The position numbers and the translations under genes were made by a program. A DNA stretch of 64,000 nucleotides from Bretschneidera sinensis. Lineage: Eukaryota > Streptophyta > Magnoliopsida > Brassicales > Akaniaceae. Under the pieces are notes generated by a model, which saw only the letters and a program-made list of their open reading frames with translations, had not been told where the DNA came from and ran no database searches. The stretch is from positions 40,325,501 to 40,389,500 of the forward strand of contig CM043698.1 in assembly GCA_023935145.1 (NCBI GenBank). The letters run 5' to 3'. Of the stretch, positions 11,071 to 22,139 are shown in pieces (position 1 is the first letter of the stretch; each line of letters opens with the position of its first letter).

Positions 11071-13040
11071 TATACCTCTTGGTCGTTTGATGTTTATGTC
11101 AGCCAATTGTAACATAATGGAGGTTAGTTGGAGTTCCCCCAAACCTAGTGTTTCGAATACACTGTAAAGTATCAAATTGATACTCGCTCCTAGGTCCAAT
11201 AATGCATGCTCGAAAAGCTGGTCACCTAGCCTGTAAAGAATAGTAAAACTACCCGGATCTTTTAGTTTAGGTGGTAATTTTCTCAATAATACAACACTCA
11301 CCTCTTCGGTCAAGGCTACCGTCTCATGCTCCTGAAACTTCTTTTGGTTAGTGCAACAATCTTTTAAAAACTTAGCATAAGGAAGAAGTTGTTTAATTGC
11401 ATCTAATAAAGGATGTTTATTTCCACCTTTTTCAAGGTTTCGAAAATGTCAATCATTTTAGTTTCCTTTTTAGGCTTCACTAACCTTTGAGGGAAGGGTG
11501 GAGGTGTATTTACCTTTTCCATCTCTCTTACCTTAGATGTGGAGGCTTGGTCTGGAGATGCTTGTGTAGGCTCATTGGTGCCAATGATCTTACCACTTCT
11601 TAAGGTTGTTATATCATTCAGTTGCTGGTGTCCTCTTGGATTAGGTAATGGCTGGGTTGGGAGCTCTCCTTGCTTTCTGGTACTCAATTCCTTGGCCAAT
11701 TGTCCCATTTGTGCCTCTGGCCCTTGAATGGCTTGATCGTGTTTTGCAGTGATTTGCCTCATTTCAGTCTGAAATTGCCTTGACTCTTTCATGAATTGTT
11801 CATGTTTATTCAGGATTTGTTGCTGCTAAGACGCTAGTTGCCTCATAAGACTTTCGAGGTCATTCTTATTTGGTTCAATAGCAGATTGGGCTGCTGGTTG
11901 GAAGTTTCTTTGCTGCCCTTGACTGTTTTGGTTGTTGCTCTATGAGAAATTTGGGTGGTTCCGCCATCCAGGGTTGTAGGTGTTAGCATAGGGGTTGTTC
12001 TTTGGCGAATAATTATTTGGTCCCACAAAGTTGGCTTGCTCATGATCTGCAGATGAATACAAAGGACATGTATCAGTATTATGATCAAATTGTGAGCAAA
12101 TAGCACATACCTGGAGTGGTGTAGCTGGTGGGTTTGTTGAGGTGTTCTGAGTAGCCATAGCTTTAACCAATAGATCAAGTTTCCTCTCCACATCAGCTAT
12201 TTAAGGAGATGATCCTCCATTTAAGCTTACCTCATACATACCCTTACTCTTGGTTATATGTCTACCTCGAGAGGAGAACTGCTGCGTGTGTTCACTCAGG
12301 GTTTCGAAGAGTTCCATAGCCTCTTCGCTGCTCTTCTCCATCAGTACTCCTCCATGACCTGAATCCACAATATTTTTGTTAGAATCACTCAAACCTTCAT
12401 AGAAAGCTTGGACCAGTTCGTCTTGGGGTAGGTTATGGTGTGGGCACTTGAGTAGTAGCTCGTTGAAGTGTCCCCAGGCCTCGAAGAATAGATCTCTATC
12501 CTTTTATTGGAAGGATTGAATTTTCTTCCTCATTTGCCTCATCTTTTGGGTTGGGAAGAACTTCCATAGGAATTTGCTAGCCAACTTCTCCCAAGTGTGG
12601 ATGGAAACTGCAGGCAAAGAATTATACCATAATTTAGTAGGGAAAATAATTAACCTTATTCCTTCTTGGTCTAAGCCTCGGATGTGCTGGAATTTGCAGA
12701 GGTTGAAGAACTCTTGAAGGTGCAAATGTGGATCCTCACTAGGTGTACCCTTAAAGTGAGTCAGTGCACTGAGGATCTGCGGAGATATATAGTAGTTTCC
12801 TTTCGCCTCCAGTTGATAAGCAATGCACAATGGTTGATCGAGGTTCTGCGGGATGAAGGATTACTTCATCGGCCTCCGCTCAGGTGGTTGCTGCTCGACT
12901 ATTTGTTCTGCCATTGGTATCTCTTCCTTAGTTCCTCCTTCTTCCTTTTTCGAATTGTCTTTAAGCCTTTGTGGGATAGTCCTCTCTAGCTCGGGATCAA
13001 GGGGAAGGAATGCTGGATGCTTGGATCGACGTCCGTGCAT
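11071..13040 (-). pseudogene. Array C left copy, gag and start of protease
   Basis: Starts at the ATG at 13040 (same start as the right copy at 20551 and element I at 41944). The retrotransposon gag (capsid) domain is recognisable by LQEFFNLCKFQHIRGLDQEG and KMRQMRKKIQSFQ. A nucleocapsid knuckle (CAICSQFDHNTDTC) near 12060-12110 follows, then a Gln-rich coiled region, then the protease with ALLDLGASINLI. Gag builds the virus-like particle; protease would mature it. Stops lie near 12480-12506, 12200 and 11940, with a 1-base frameshift between 11403 and 11313. D interrupts the protease at 11070. Function lost. Confidence 0.85.
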
Positions 13041-13320
13041 GAATCAGTGGCAATTACATGAGTGCAGCAGTCAAACACTGCTGCTCGGATGACTCTCTGC
13101 CTCAATTGCACTCGATTGCAAGTGGCACAGAAAGCTCTCATGGAGTACCTGAAACAGAGAAAAATAAAATTGATTAGGGTTTTAATGAAATGAAAAATAA
13201 GAATAACACAATAATTAAGAATGGAATAAAATAAAAAGGAAATAACAATAATTAAACTAAATAAAAAAATTAATTCTAAAAAGAAATTTAGCGCAATCCC
13301 CGGCAACGACATCAAAAACT
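13041..13320 (-). other. Leader between primer site and gag, array C left copy
   Basis: AT-rich non-coding leader colinear with 20552-20854, with one decayed TTGCACTCGATTGCAAG word near 13105. The primer site at 13297-13314 (tccccggcaacgacatca on the plus strand) keeps 12 bases of the tRNA-Asp complement; its first part has decayed. Confidence 0.7.
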
Positions 13321-14585
13321 TGTTAGAGCGATTATCTACCTAAATAAATATGCAAATAGTCGTCCTAGTTTTACTTGCAAGTGCACAAGGTCTGTGGTAG
13401 CATAGTGTGCAAGTGCGAGATCATTTCCACGGGGATTGATGAATTTCGCTTTAGAATTAGTTTCTTCAAGGTAAAAAGAGAAATAACTATTTGATTGTGA
13501 GTAAATAACAATAATAAGAACATAGGACTACAATATCCACCACTAATTATACTTTCCCACTAAATAAAGCGTCAGTGCTCTAGCCTCATCATGAATATTT
13601 AATGGTTTCCAACTTAAGGGCTTGGTCCAAACCTTAGGCTATTGATCTCCTTATGTAACGAGTTAGGCATGGTGTATACTCTAACTCTTTTCTCTTCTTA
13701 AAGGAGTCAGCATGGGTGTATACTGAGTTGTTCCTTAAGCGTGCATGAGGCTGTGGAGATCGACAACCACACGAGACCTAGGGCTTGGTCCGCTCCCCGT
13801 TTCCCATGTTGATTAACCCTGGAATTCGGTGTGGATATCCCTTGTTACTAATGTCGAACCCAGGACTCGGTCATCCAAATTGATTCGACTAACTTATCCA
13901 TACCACATGCATACGTTGATCAGGCACACACATATGAGGAATTTAAATACAAAGAGACATTAATCAAGTTAAACATTCTAACAAGGCTGTAGCAAAGATA
14001 ATCAATGAATGAAGATGTGAAAAAGCATAACTAGGGCTTTAATCGAGCCCTATAGGAGTTTAGTTACACATGCTAAGTAAACTAAACATTCTAAACATAA
14101 TGAAATAAAAATAGAAAACTAAAACCGAAGAAGACTCGGGAGACGAGTCATCAATTCCTCTCCTAAGCTTGCTACTTCGAATCTAGAACAAAAGGTCCTA
14201 TTTATGTGTTTTAGGGCTATTTATAGGGTCCTCATGGTGTCCTGAAACCCTAATTTCCTATTTGGAGTATGGAGAATTCTTTCCATATCTGGCTCTGCCG
14301 CCTCTGGAGTGATTGTGCTCGAGTGCATGTGTGCGCTTGAGCCTTCTTCAAGTGCGCTCGTGTGCTTGTGCGCTTGATCACAAGGGAGGTGCACTCGAGC
14401 GCACCTTGCTGGATGGCAGAACTTGACTTTTGCTTTTAAAAGCTCCAAATTATCATCTTTTTGTCCAAGTCTTGTGAAAAACACATAAAACACGAAAATG
14501 AAGTAGAAACTACTAAAATATATAAATAAAGAGTCTAATAAGTGTAAATTAAGGGTCTTAAATATGACTATTTAAGCACTTATCA
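13321..14585 (-). repeat. LTR 2 (shared middle LTR) of array C
   Basis: 1265 bp, TGTTAGAGCG...CACTTATCA. It serves as 3' LTR for the right unit and 5' LTR for the left unit. On the minus strand a TATA box CCTATAAATAGCCC lies near 14212-14228. About 90-190 bp upstream of it lies a cluster of GCGCTCGAG-type palindromes (14310-14410). Confidence 0.88.
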
Positions 14586-16123
14586 CACCCTCAAACTTAC
14601 ATATTGCTAGTCCCTTAGCAATACAAAACTAAAAACTATGTTAGAACAAAATTTAAAGATAAATTCATTTCCATGATACTCGATGATTTGGGTTGTGCGT
14701 AAAACTATGATAACTGTTCAAGAGTAAGCTTATAATAAAAACACATTTTTGTATTGAAAAAGGATTTTCTAAAGTTTATGTTACTTACCTGAGGTTGGCT
14801 TAAGGCATCGCAAGTTTGATTTGTGTGTGATGAACTAGCACATATAAGATGGGGCTTTCACATAATTTTAGTGTATTGGGTTTCGATGCCCAAACCTTTA
14901 TCGAATTCCTTATCAAAGAGAACAAAAATGGCATAAGGCTTGTTTCTTTTTATTTTTCCTTTATCATGCGAGTTTTTTTTCTTTGCCATGTTGAGTTCTA
15001 TCGAGCTTTCTAATTAACCCTTGTAACGAGTGTTTGGCCAATGACTCCCAAACCAGATGGTTTTAGGATATTAGGTGTAAAGACACCCCTAAGGGCTTAC
15101 TAACTCGAGTTAAAGAGGCTACGAAACTAACAGGTTTTAATGTTTCTAAATGAAATTCTCACCTTTTGACGTGAACACTCAATGCTTACTGAGGTAAGAG
15201 GCCCAGTTACTCAGTGAAATTTTTTATTATGATCATTAAAGGCATACTTCCCAACTTTTGACGTGAACACTCAATGCTTACTGAGGTAAGAGGCCCAGTC
15301 ACTCAGTGGAAAGTCTTTAATGATCATTAGAAGCTTTCAATCTTCATTTCTTTTTGTATGATGAACATTTTTCTTTATTTTTCTTATCTCAAAGTGTTCT
15401 TTTTAACAAGTTATCCGAGTACAGTTAGGTTGTGAAAACATATACAAGAGAATTATGTGTCATACCCCACACAAATGTGTGCTAAATGTGCTTGTGCAAA
15501 TTTGGATCAAACTCGTGAATTCTTAGGTGCCTTGAGGTAGGTAACTAAACTTTGTAAAATTCCTATTTCAAGACTAAGCGTTCTAGTTTTTAAGCTTACT
15601 AATGAAGTGTTATCATGTTTTTAAATCAACCAAAGTTTTTGTTACTAAAGGAGCATGCATTTATCTTTCCTAAAAAAATTGGGACTTAGTGTGTGCATGT
15701 GATTCAAGTGTGTGTGTAACAGTGTCTCCCACTACCCCCAAACTTAAAATACACATTGTCCCTAATGTGTGTGTGGCATGGAAAGATCTGACCTGAGATA
15801 TGGAGAACTAGGTCACTTGATTTCTTGTAACACGCCCCCAAACTTGAACTAGATGCACGCACTAAGTACCTGACAAAGAAAAAATAAACGTTGTTCCGAA
15901 AAACAAGAAATATAAATAATAGACATGTAAATATATTTATAAATAAAATAAAAGTGCTAAAAGGAAAAGGATATGTCTGGGGTGCCCTCCATGAGCGCTA
16001 ATGTCTTCAACCAGACGGGGTATCCTCTCATTGTTGATCATCAATGGGTGCAGTCGAAGAGGTACAGGGTGCAGGAAGTAGGCGGTTAAGGATAGCCTAT
16101 AGCATCACCTCCTATCGTGTAAA
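14586..16123 (-). other. 3' non-coding region of array C right copy
   Basis: No coding potential. It holds PPT-like motifs at 14588-14598, 15735-15745 and 15835-15845, a perfect 8-bp hairpin TATTGCTA/TAGCAATA at 14602-14623, a GGTGT/ACACC hairpin near 15070-15085, and two tandem copies of the TTACTGAGG...ACTCAGTG block (15160-15218, 15252-15309). Closely similar in order and spacing to D, F, G, H and I. Confidence 0.75.
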
Positions 16124-17164
16124 CTATGCCTCTAACCCATTGATCCGCTGATAGATTAAATGGGTTGCCTCACGATCCTCCCGGTGGATGTCGGACAGCT
16201 CACAGCGGAAAGAAGACAGCTCATCTAGGAGGTGCTGATACTCTATGGATCCCATGTTTGTTTGATCCTTCTCCCATGAAGGGTTCACTGGTGGATGCTT
16301 GGCCTCCATCGGATCATCCGCTATAGGCTCGACAGCTAGAATCTGTGCCCGAGGTCCTCGGGGCATGTGAGACTGGCTGAGGCTCCACTGGGCTCTCCCA
16401 AAGAAAGGATGGTCACTAACTGAGCCGTCTATAAAGGATCCTCTAATCCCCTTCTTCTTGAAGATATGACTGAGCAAGAAGGGGAAAGGAAGACCTCAAG
16501 CATTAGCTGTGGTCGTCTGCCAGTTATCCACCCCATCCCAGAACTTGTGTATCTGACTCCATATGACCTCTAGGATGGAGTATCAGTGACCCTAGTGAAA
16601 GGTGTAGAGAGCCTGTAAGAATTGATCCCGTCTTTGTGTCTTGTGCCCAAAAGGACACACATTACACTGCAGGATTGAGTCAACGAACCATAAACGGGGA
16701 GGCAACCTTGACCAGTTCCCCGCATTATTGTGGCAGTCTGTGTACTGTCCCGCACACATATCCTCTATGATGTGTGGTAGAGGGAATAGGCCAGGCTGCT
16801 CCTCCATGTGGCTATCCTCCGGTGGGGGCTCATCACAGCAGTGCAAAGAACCGGCTGTGTCGGTGGTGGTCAGCTATATGAATCTGCCCTAGACTGAAGA
16901 AGATAAGATCTCTAGTCTATTGCAGTCGTAGGTCAGGTTCTCGTAGAAGTTGACCACACATCGAGTATATGTCGTAGAATAGACCGGCTTGAATAGCCAT
17001 TTGAGACCCCAACTCTTGAACTCTTGGACCGCCTATCTAGTGGTGTCCAAACTCTTGAAGTTCTCTTCCATGTTAAATGTTGTCTCGAACAGTATTTCAT
17101 GCTATTCGAAACTAGGTCGGGATGCCTGATGGCGGCTGCTGGGAGCTCGGGATGTGGAAGCCAT
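16124..17164 (-). pseudogene. Extra ORF downstream of pol, array C right copy
   Basis: A single minus-strand frame from the ATG at 17164 to the stop at 16124, about 347 codons, broken by several TGG/CAG-to-stop changes. Recognisable segments shared with H are EILFETTFN, FYENLTYDCNR, LHCCDEPPPEDSHMEEQP, FPLPHIIEDMCAGQYTD, IWSQIHKFWD and FPFLLSYIFKKK. The C-terminus is charged (LLDELSSFRCELSDIHRED), possibly coiled coil. It sits where some Athila elements have an extra or env-like ORF, but I see no signal peptide or convincing membrane anchor, so I do not call it env. It resembles the 'putative plant transposon protein' type (a Y..V..FY.NL core); this is from memory and unverified. Confidence 0.6.
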
Positions 17165-17992
17165 GCGTTGTGGAAAAATAGTGTTGCTACTGGCGTGATT
17201 GCGCTCAATAACATAGATTGAGGTGCGCTCGATCGCTACTACCAAGTGCTCGATCGCACTCGGTCAAGCAATAAGTCGAACACCTTATGCGCACCAAAAA
17301 CCAGAAGCTGTAGAATTTATACACCCTTGATCCAAACCTCCTGCAAATGTAAAAATACCTAATCAACACACAAGAATAACATATATAAATAATGTATATG
17401 TAAACTAAATATCAAGAACCGTGTGTGTGCGTAGGTATCTAAAAAAAAATATGAGTGTACCTTGTGTGCTTAGGAGGGTAGTGTGTGTGCAAAAGAGAAA
17501 GAAAATGTATTGGCCTGGTGGTGGGCTTGGTTACGAGGCGAGGTGGTGGTGGTGTGGAGTGCCGGATGAGGATTGAGAGTAAGGTTTTTGCTATTTGAGA
17601 TGGTGAGTGCGAGAGAGAGATATCAGAGGTGCGATTGAGCGTAAAATGATCGAAGAAAAGGGAAACTGTTTATAATATGCATGTGACTTCTCTGCCCCGC
17701 GTACGCTCAAGTGCATTTGTGAAGTGCGCTTGATCGCATGATGCGCAAGTGCGTAGGGTAATGCGCTCGTGCGTACTGGGGTGTAGGGGATGTGCGCTCG
17801 AGCCTAATGAACGGTGCGCTCAAGCGCAATGCAGTATGTACAGTGAATTAAAAACTTACCAAAAACAAAATTAAAACGATACAGTCACACCGTATTTTAG
17901 TGGCATTCAACACCACTAACCTCGATAGAGGCACTTGAGTTATATGTTATGCAAGTTGAATTGCTCAAGTGCTCTCTATGGTAGTTTCAAGG
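17165..17992 (-). other. Spacer between extra ORF and deleted pol, array C right copy
   Basis: Non-coding. It carries GCGCTCGATCGC words (17221-17262), further GCGCTCGAG/GCGCTCG words (17700-17830), a short GA run near 17605-17620 and a CACTT-rich stretch. Equivalent to 58880-59750 in H and 4006-4800 in the left copy. Confidence 0.65.
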
Positions 17993-20551
17993 CTATGTCC
18001 TTTGAAAGAGGCACTTAAGGCCCCCATCAGGTGGTTCCAGTGCCATTGACAGCTGCTTTATCTCCAATTTTGGTGCCTGATTAATAAAATAAGAAAAAGG
18101 TAGTATGAGTAAGTGCAAGATTTTTAAATTGGGGATTACACTTACTTGAGAGCTTGGGTGTGTTCTTGATGGTGTGCATAGCTCCATTAATATCTTTAAT
18201 CACGTTATCATCTGGCCCAATGTCCAATCTCATGTCAACATGGTTGGGGATGGTCTCCAATGGAACAGTGCAGTGGACCTTAGAAATTTTCTCATCAAAA
18301 CCTTGCATGAAACTCACATTATGACACTTATCATTAGTTTTAATGGAGTCTATTTATTGAATATTTTAAATTCTACCTCTTCATAATTTACTCGCATAGT
18401 GACAATGCCCCTTTTTACATTAATGTTTGTGTCAGCAGTGATCATAAATGGTCTCCCTAAGATGATAGGGAGTGGTACAGGCATATGACATTCCTCCATG
18501 TCTAATACAATAAAATCAGCAGGTAAAATAAATTTACCTACTCTTACCAAAACATCCTCGAGGATACCTCTTAGTCGTTTGATGCTTCTGTCAGCCAATT
18601 GTAACGTAATGGAGGTTAGTTGGAGTTCCCCCAAACCTAGTGTCTTGAATACACTGTAAGGTAGCAAATTGATACTCGCTCCTAGGTCCAATAATGCATG
18701 CTTGAAAAGCTCGTCACCTAGCCTGCAAGGAATAATAAAACTACCTGGATCTTTTAGTTTAGGTGGTAATTTTCTCATTAATACAGCACTCACCTCTTCA
18801 GTCAAGGCTATCGTCTCATGCTGCTGAAACTTCCTTTTGTTAGTGCAACAATCTTTTAAAAACTTAGCATAAGCAAGAAGTTGTTTAATTGCATCTAATA
18901 AAGGAATGTTTATTTCAACCTTTTTCAAGGTTTCGAAAATTTCAATCATTTTAGTTTCCTTTTTAGGCTTCACTAACCTTTGAGGGAAGGGTGGAGGTGT
19001 ATTTACCTTTTCCATCTCTCTTACCTTAGAGGTGGAGGCTTGGTCTGGAGATGCTTGTGTTGGCTCATTGGTGCCGATGATCTTACCACTTCTTAAGGTT
19101 GTTACAGCATTCAGTTGCTGGTGTCCTCTTGGATTAGGTAGTGGCTGGGCTGGGAGCTCTCATTGCTTTATGGTACTCAATTCCTTGGCCAATTGTCCCA
19201 TTTGTGCCTCAAGCCCTTGAATGGTTTGATCGTGTTTTGCAGTGATTTGCCTCATTTCAGTCCGAAATTGCCTTGACTCTTCTATGAATTGTTTATGTTT
19301 ATTCAGGATTTGTTGCTGCTGAGACGCTAGTTGCCTCACAAGACTTTCAAGGTCATTCTTCTTTGGTTCAAGAGCAGATTGGGCTGCTGGTTGGAAGTTT
19401 TTTTGCTGTGCTTGACTGTTTTGGTTGTTGCTCCACGAGAAATTTGGGTGGTTCCGCCATCTAGGGTTGTAGGTGTTAGCATAGGGGTTGTTCTTTGGCG
19501 GATAATTATTTAGTCCCACAAAGTTAGCTTGCTCATGATCTGTAGATGAATACAAAGGACATGTATCAGTATTATGAACAAATTGTGAGTAAATAGCACA
19601 TACCTGGAGTGGTGTAGCTCGTAGGTTTGTTGAGGTGTTATGAGCAGCCATAGCTTTGACCAATAGATCAAGTTTCCTCTCCACAGCAGTTATTTAAAGA
19701 GATGATCCTCCATTTAAACTTACCTCATACATACCCTTACTCTTGGTTATATATTTACCTCGAGAGGAGAACTGCTGCGTGTGTTCGCTCAGGGTTTCGA
19801 AGAGTTCCATAGCCTCTTCGCTGCTCTTCTCCACCAGTACTCCTCCACAACCTGAATCCACAATATTTTTGTTAGAATCTCTCAAACCTTCATACAAAGC
19901 TTATACCAGTTCATCTTGGGGTAGGTTGTGGTGTGGGCACTTGAGTAGTAGCTTGTTGAAGTGTCCCCAGGCCTCGAAGAATAGATCTCCATCCTTTTGT
20001 TGGAAAGATTGAATTTCCTTCCTCATTTGCTTTGTCTTTTGGGCTGGGAAGAACTTCCTTAGGAATTTGCTAGCCAACTCCTCCCAAGTGTGGATGAAAA
20101 CTGCAGGCAAAGAATTATGCCATAATTTAGCATTATCTTTCAAGGAATAAGGAAAAAGAATTAACCTTATTCCTTCTTGGTCTAAGCCTCGGATGTGCTG
20201 GAATTTGCAGAGGTCGAAGAACTCTTGAAGGTGCAAATGTGGATCCTCACTAGGTGTAACCCTAAAGTGAGTCAGTGCACTGAGTATCTGTGGAGATATG
20301 TAGTAGTATCATTCCGCCTCCGGTTGATATACAATGCACAATGGTTGATCGAGCTTCTACGAGATGAAGGATTGCTTCATCGGCCTCCGCTCAGGTGGTT
20401 GCTGCTCGGCTATCTGTTCTGCCATTAGTATCTCTTCCTCGATTCCTTCTTCTTCCTCTTTTGAATTGTCTCTAAGTCTTTGTCGGATAGTCCTCTCTAG
20501 CTCAAGATCAAGGGGAAGGAATGCTGGATGCTTGGATCGACGTCCGTGCAT
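17993..20551 (-). pseudogene. gag-protease of array C right copy, pol deleted
   Basis: ATG at 20551 (MHGRRSKHPAFLPLD). Capsid domain at about 20240-19900 (LQEFFDLCKFQHIRGLDQEG, KLWHNSLPAVFIHTWEELAS), nucleocapsid knuckle CAIYSQFVHNTDTC (second Cys now Tyr), coiled Gln-rich linker, then protease 19015-18350 with HALLDLGASINLLPYSVF and LPIILGRPFM. The D-L-G-A active site is the usual Athila form. Gag and protease share one frame, broken by stops at 20357, about 20310, 19694 and 19160, with a frameshift near 18340. After LEIKQL (near 18050) the frame jumps to the last residues of pol (ALEPPDGG), so RT, RNase H and integrase are precisely missing, as in the left copy. Confidence 0.87.
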
Positions 20552-20854
20552 GAATCGGTGGCATTTTCGTGAGTGCAGCAGTTATACACTGCTGCTCGGA
20601 TGACTCTCTGCCTCAATTGCGCTTGATCGCACCGGAGAGTGCTCTCGATCGCAAGTGGCACAGAAATTTCTCCTGGAGTACCTGAAACAGAGAAAAATAA
20701 AATTGATTAGGGTTTTAATGAAACGAAAAAATAAGAATAACACAATAATTAAGAATGGAATAAAATAAAAAGGAAATAACAATAATTAAACTAAATAAAA
20801 AAATTAATTCTGAAAGGAAATTTAGCGCAATCCCAGGCAACGGCGCCAAAAACT
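20552..20854 (-). other. Leader and primer site, array C right copy
   Basis: Non-coding leader with GCGCTTGATCGCA and CTCGATCGCAAG words at 20618-20660. The primer site at 20831-20848 (minus strand TGGCGCCGTTGCCTGGGA) has one mismatch to the tRNA-Asp complement and lies six bases from LTR 3. Confidence 0.8.
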
Positions 20855-22139
20855 TATTGGAGCGATTATCTACCTAAATAAATATGCAAATAACCGTCCT
20901 AGTTTTACTTGCAAGTGCACAAGGTCTGTGGTAGCATAGTGTGTAAGTGCGAGATCATTTCCACATGGATTGGTGAATTTCGTTTTAGAATTAGTTTCTT
21001 TAAGGTAAAAAGAGAAATAACTGTTTGATTGTGAGTAAATAATAATAATGAGAACATAGGACTACGATATCCACCACTAATTATACTTTCCCACTAAGTA
21101 AAGCGTCAGTGCTCTAGCCTTATCATGAATATTTAATGGTTGCCAACCTAAGGGCTTGGTCCACACCTCAGGCTATTGATCTCCCTATGCAACGAGTTAG
21201 GCATGGTGTATACTCTAACTCTTTTCTCTTCTTAAGGGATTCAGCATGGGTGTATACTGAGTTGTTCCTTAAGAGAGCATGAGGCTGTGGAGATTGGCAA
21301 CCACACGGGACCTAGGGCTTGGTCCGCTCCCAGTTTCCCATGTTGATTAACCCGGGAATCCGGTGTGGATATCCCTTGTTACTAATGTCGAACCCAGGAC
21401 TCGGTCATCCAAATTGATTCGACTAACTTTTCCATGCCACATGCATACATTGATCAGGCACACACATATGAGGAATTTAAATACAAAAAGGCATTAATCA
21501 AGTTAAACATTCTAACAAGGCTATAACAAAGATAATCAATGAATGAACATGTGGAAAAACATAACTAGGGCTTCAATCGAGCCCTATAGGATTTTAATTA
21601 CACATGCTAAGTAAACTAAACATTCTAAACATAATGAAATAAAAATAGAAAACTAAAACCGAAGAAGACTCGGGAGACGAGTTGCTAATTCCTCTCCTAA
21701 GCTTGCTACTTCGAATCTAGAACAAAAGGTCCTGTTTATTTGTTTTATAGGGCTATTTATAGGGTTCTCATGGTGTCCTGAACCCTAATTTCCTATCTGG
21801 AGTTTGGAGACTTCTTTCCATATCTGGCTCTGCCGTCTCTGGAGTGATTGCGCTCGAACGTATGCGGGATATGCTCGAGCGCACATGCGCTCGAGCCTTC
21901 TTCAAGTGCGCTCGTGTGCTTGTACGCTCGATCACAAGGGAGGTGCGCTCGAGTGCACCTTGCTGGATGGCAGAACTTGACTTTTGCTTCTAAAAGCTCC
22001 AAATTATCATTTTTTTGTCCAAGTCCTGTGAAAAACACATAAAACATGAAAATGAAGTAGAAACTACTAAAATATATAAATAAATAGTCTAACAAGTATA
22101 AATTAAGGGGCTTAAATATGACTATTTAAGCACTTATCA
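20855..22139 (-). repeat. LTR 3 (5' LTR) of array C
   Basis: 1285 bp; begins TATTGGAGCG (TG mutated to TA) and ends CACTTATCA. Minus-strand TATA box CCTATAAATAGCCC near 21750-21766. The GCGCTCGAGCGCAC cluster lies at 21848-21960, upstream of TATA on the element's strand. Confidence 0.9.

Larger units (their letters stand above)
3611..22139 (-). mobile_element. Gypsy (Athila-type) tandem array C: LTR-internal-LTR-internal-LTR
   Basis: One 18.5-kb insertion in element A, flanked by GATCG (3606-3610) and GATCA (22140-22144). It contains three LTRs of one family (3611-4005 partial, 13321-14585, 20855-22139) and two colinear internal regions (4006-13320, carrying element D, and 14586-20854). Both internal regions carry tRNA-Asp primer sites, gag and protease but no RT, RNase H or integrase. 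The left copy has also lost the U3 part of its LTR, the 3' non-coding region and the extra ORF, by a deletion that joins LTR position 4005 directly to sequence matching 17201. Confidence 0.85.
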
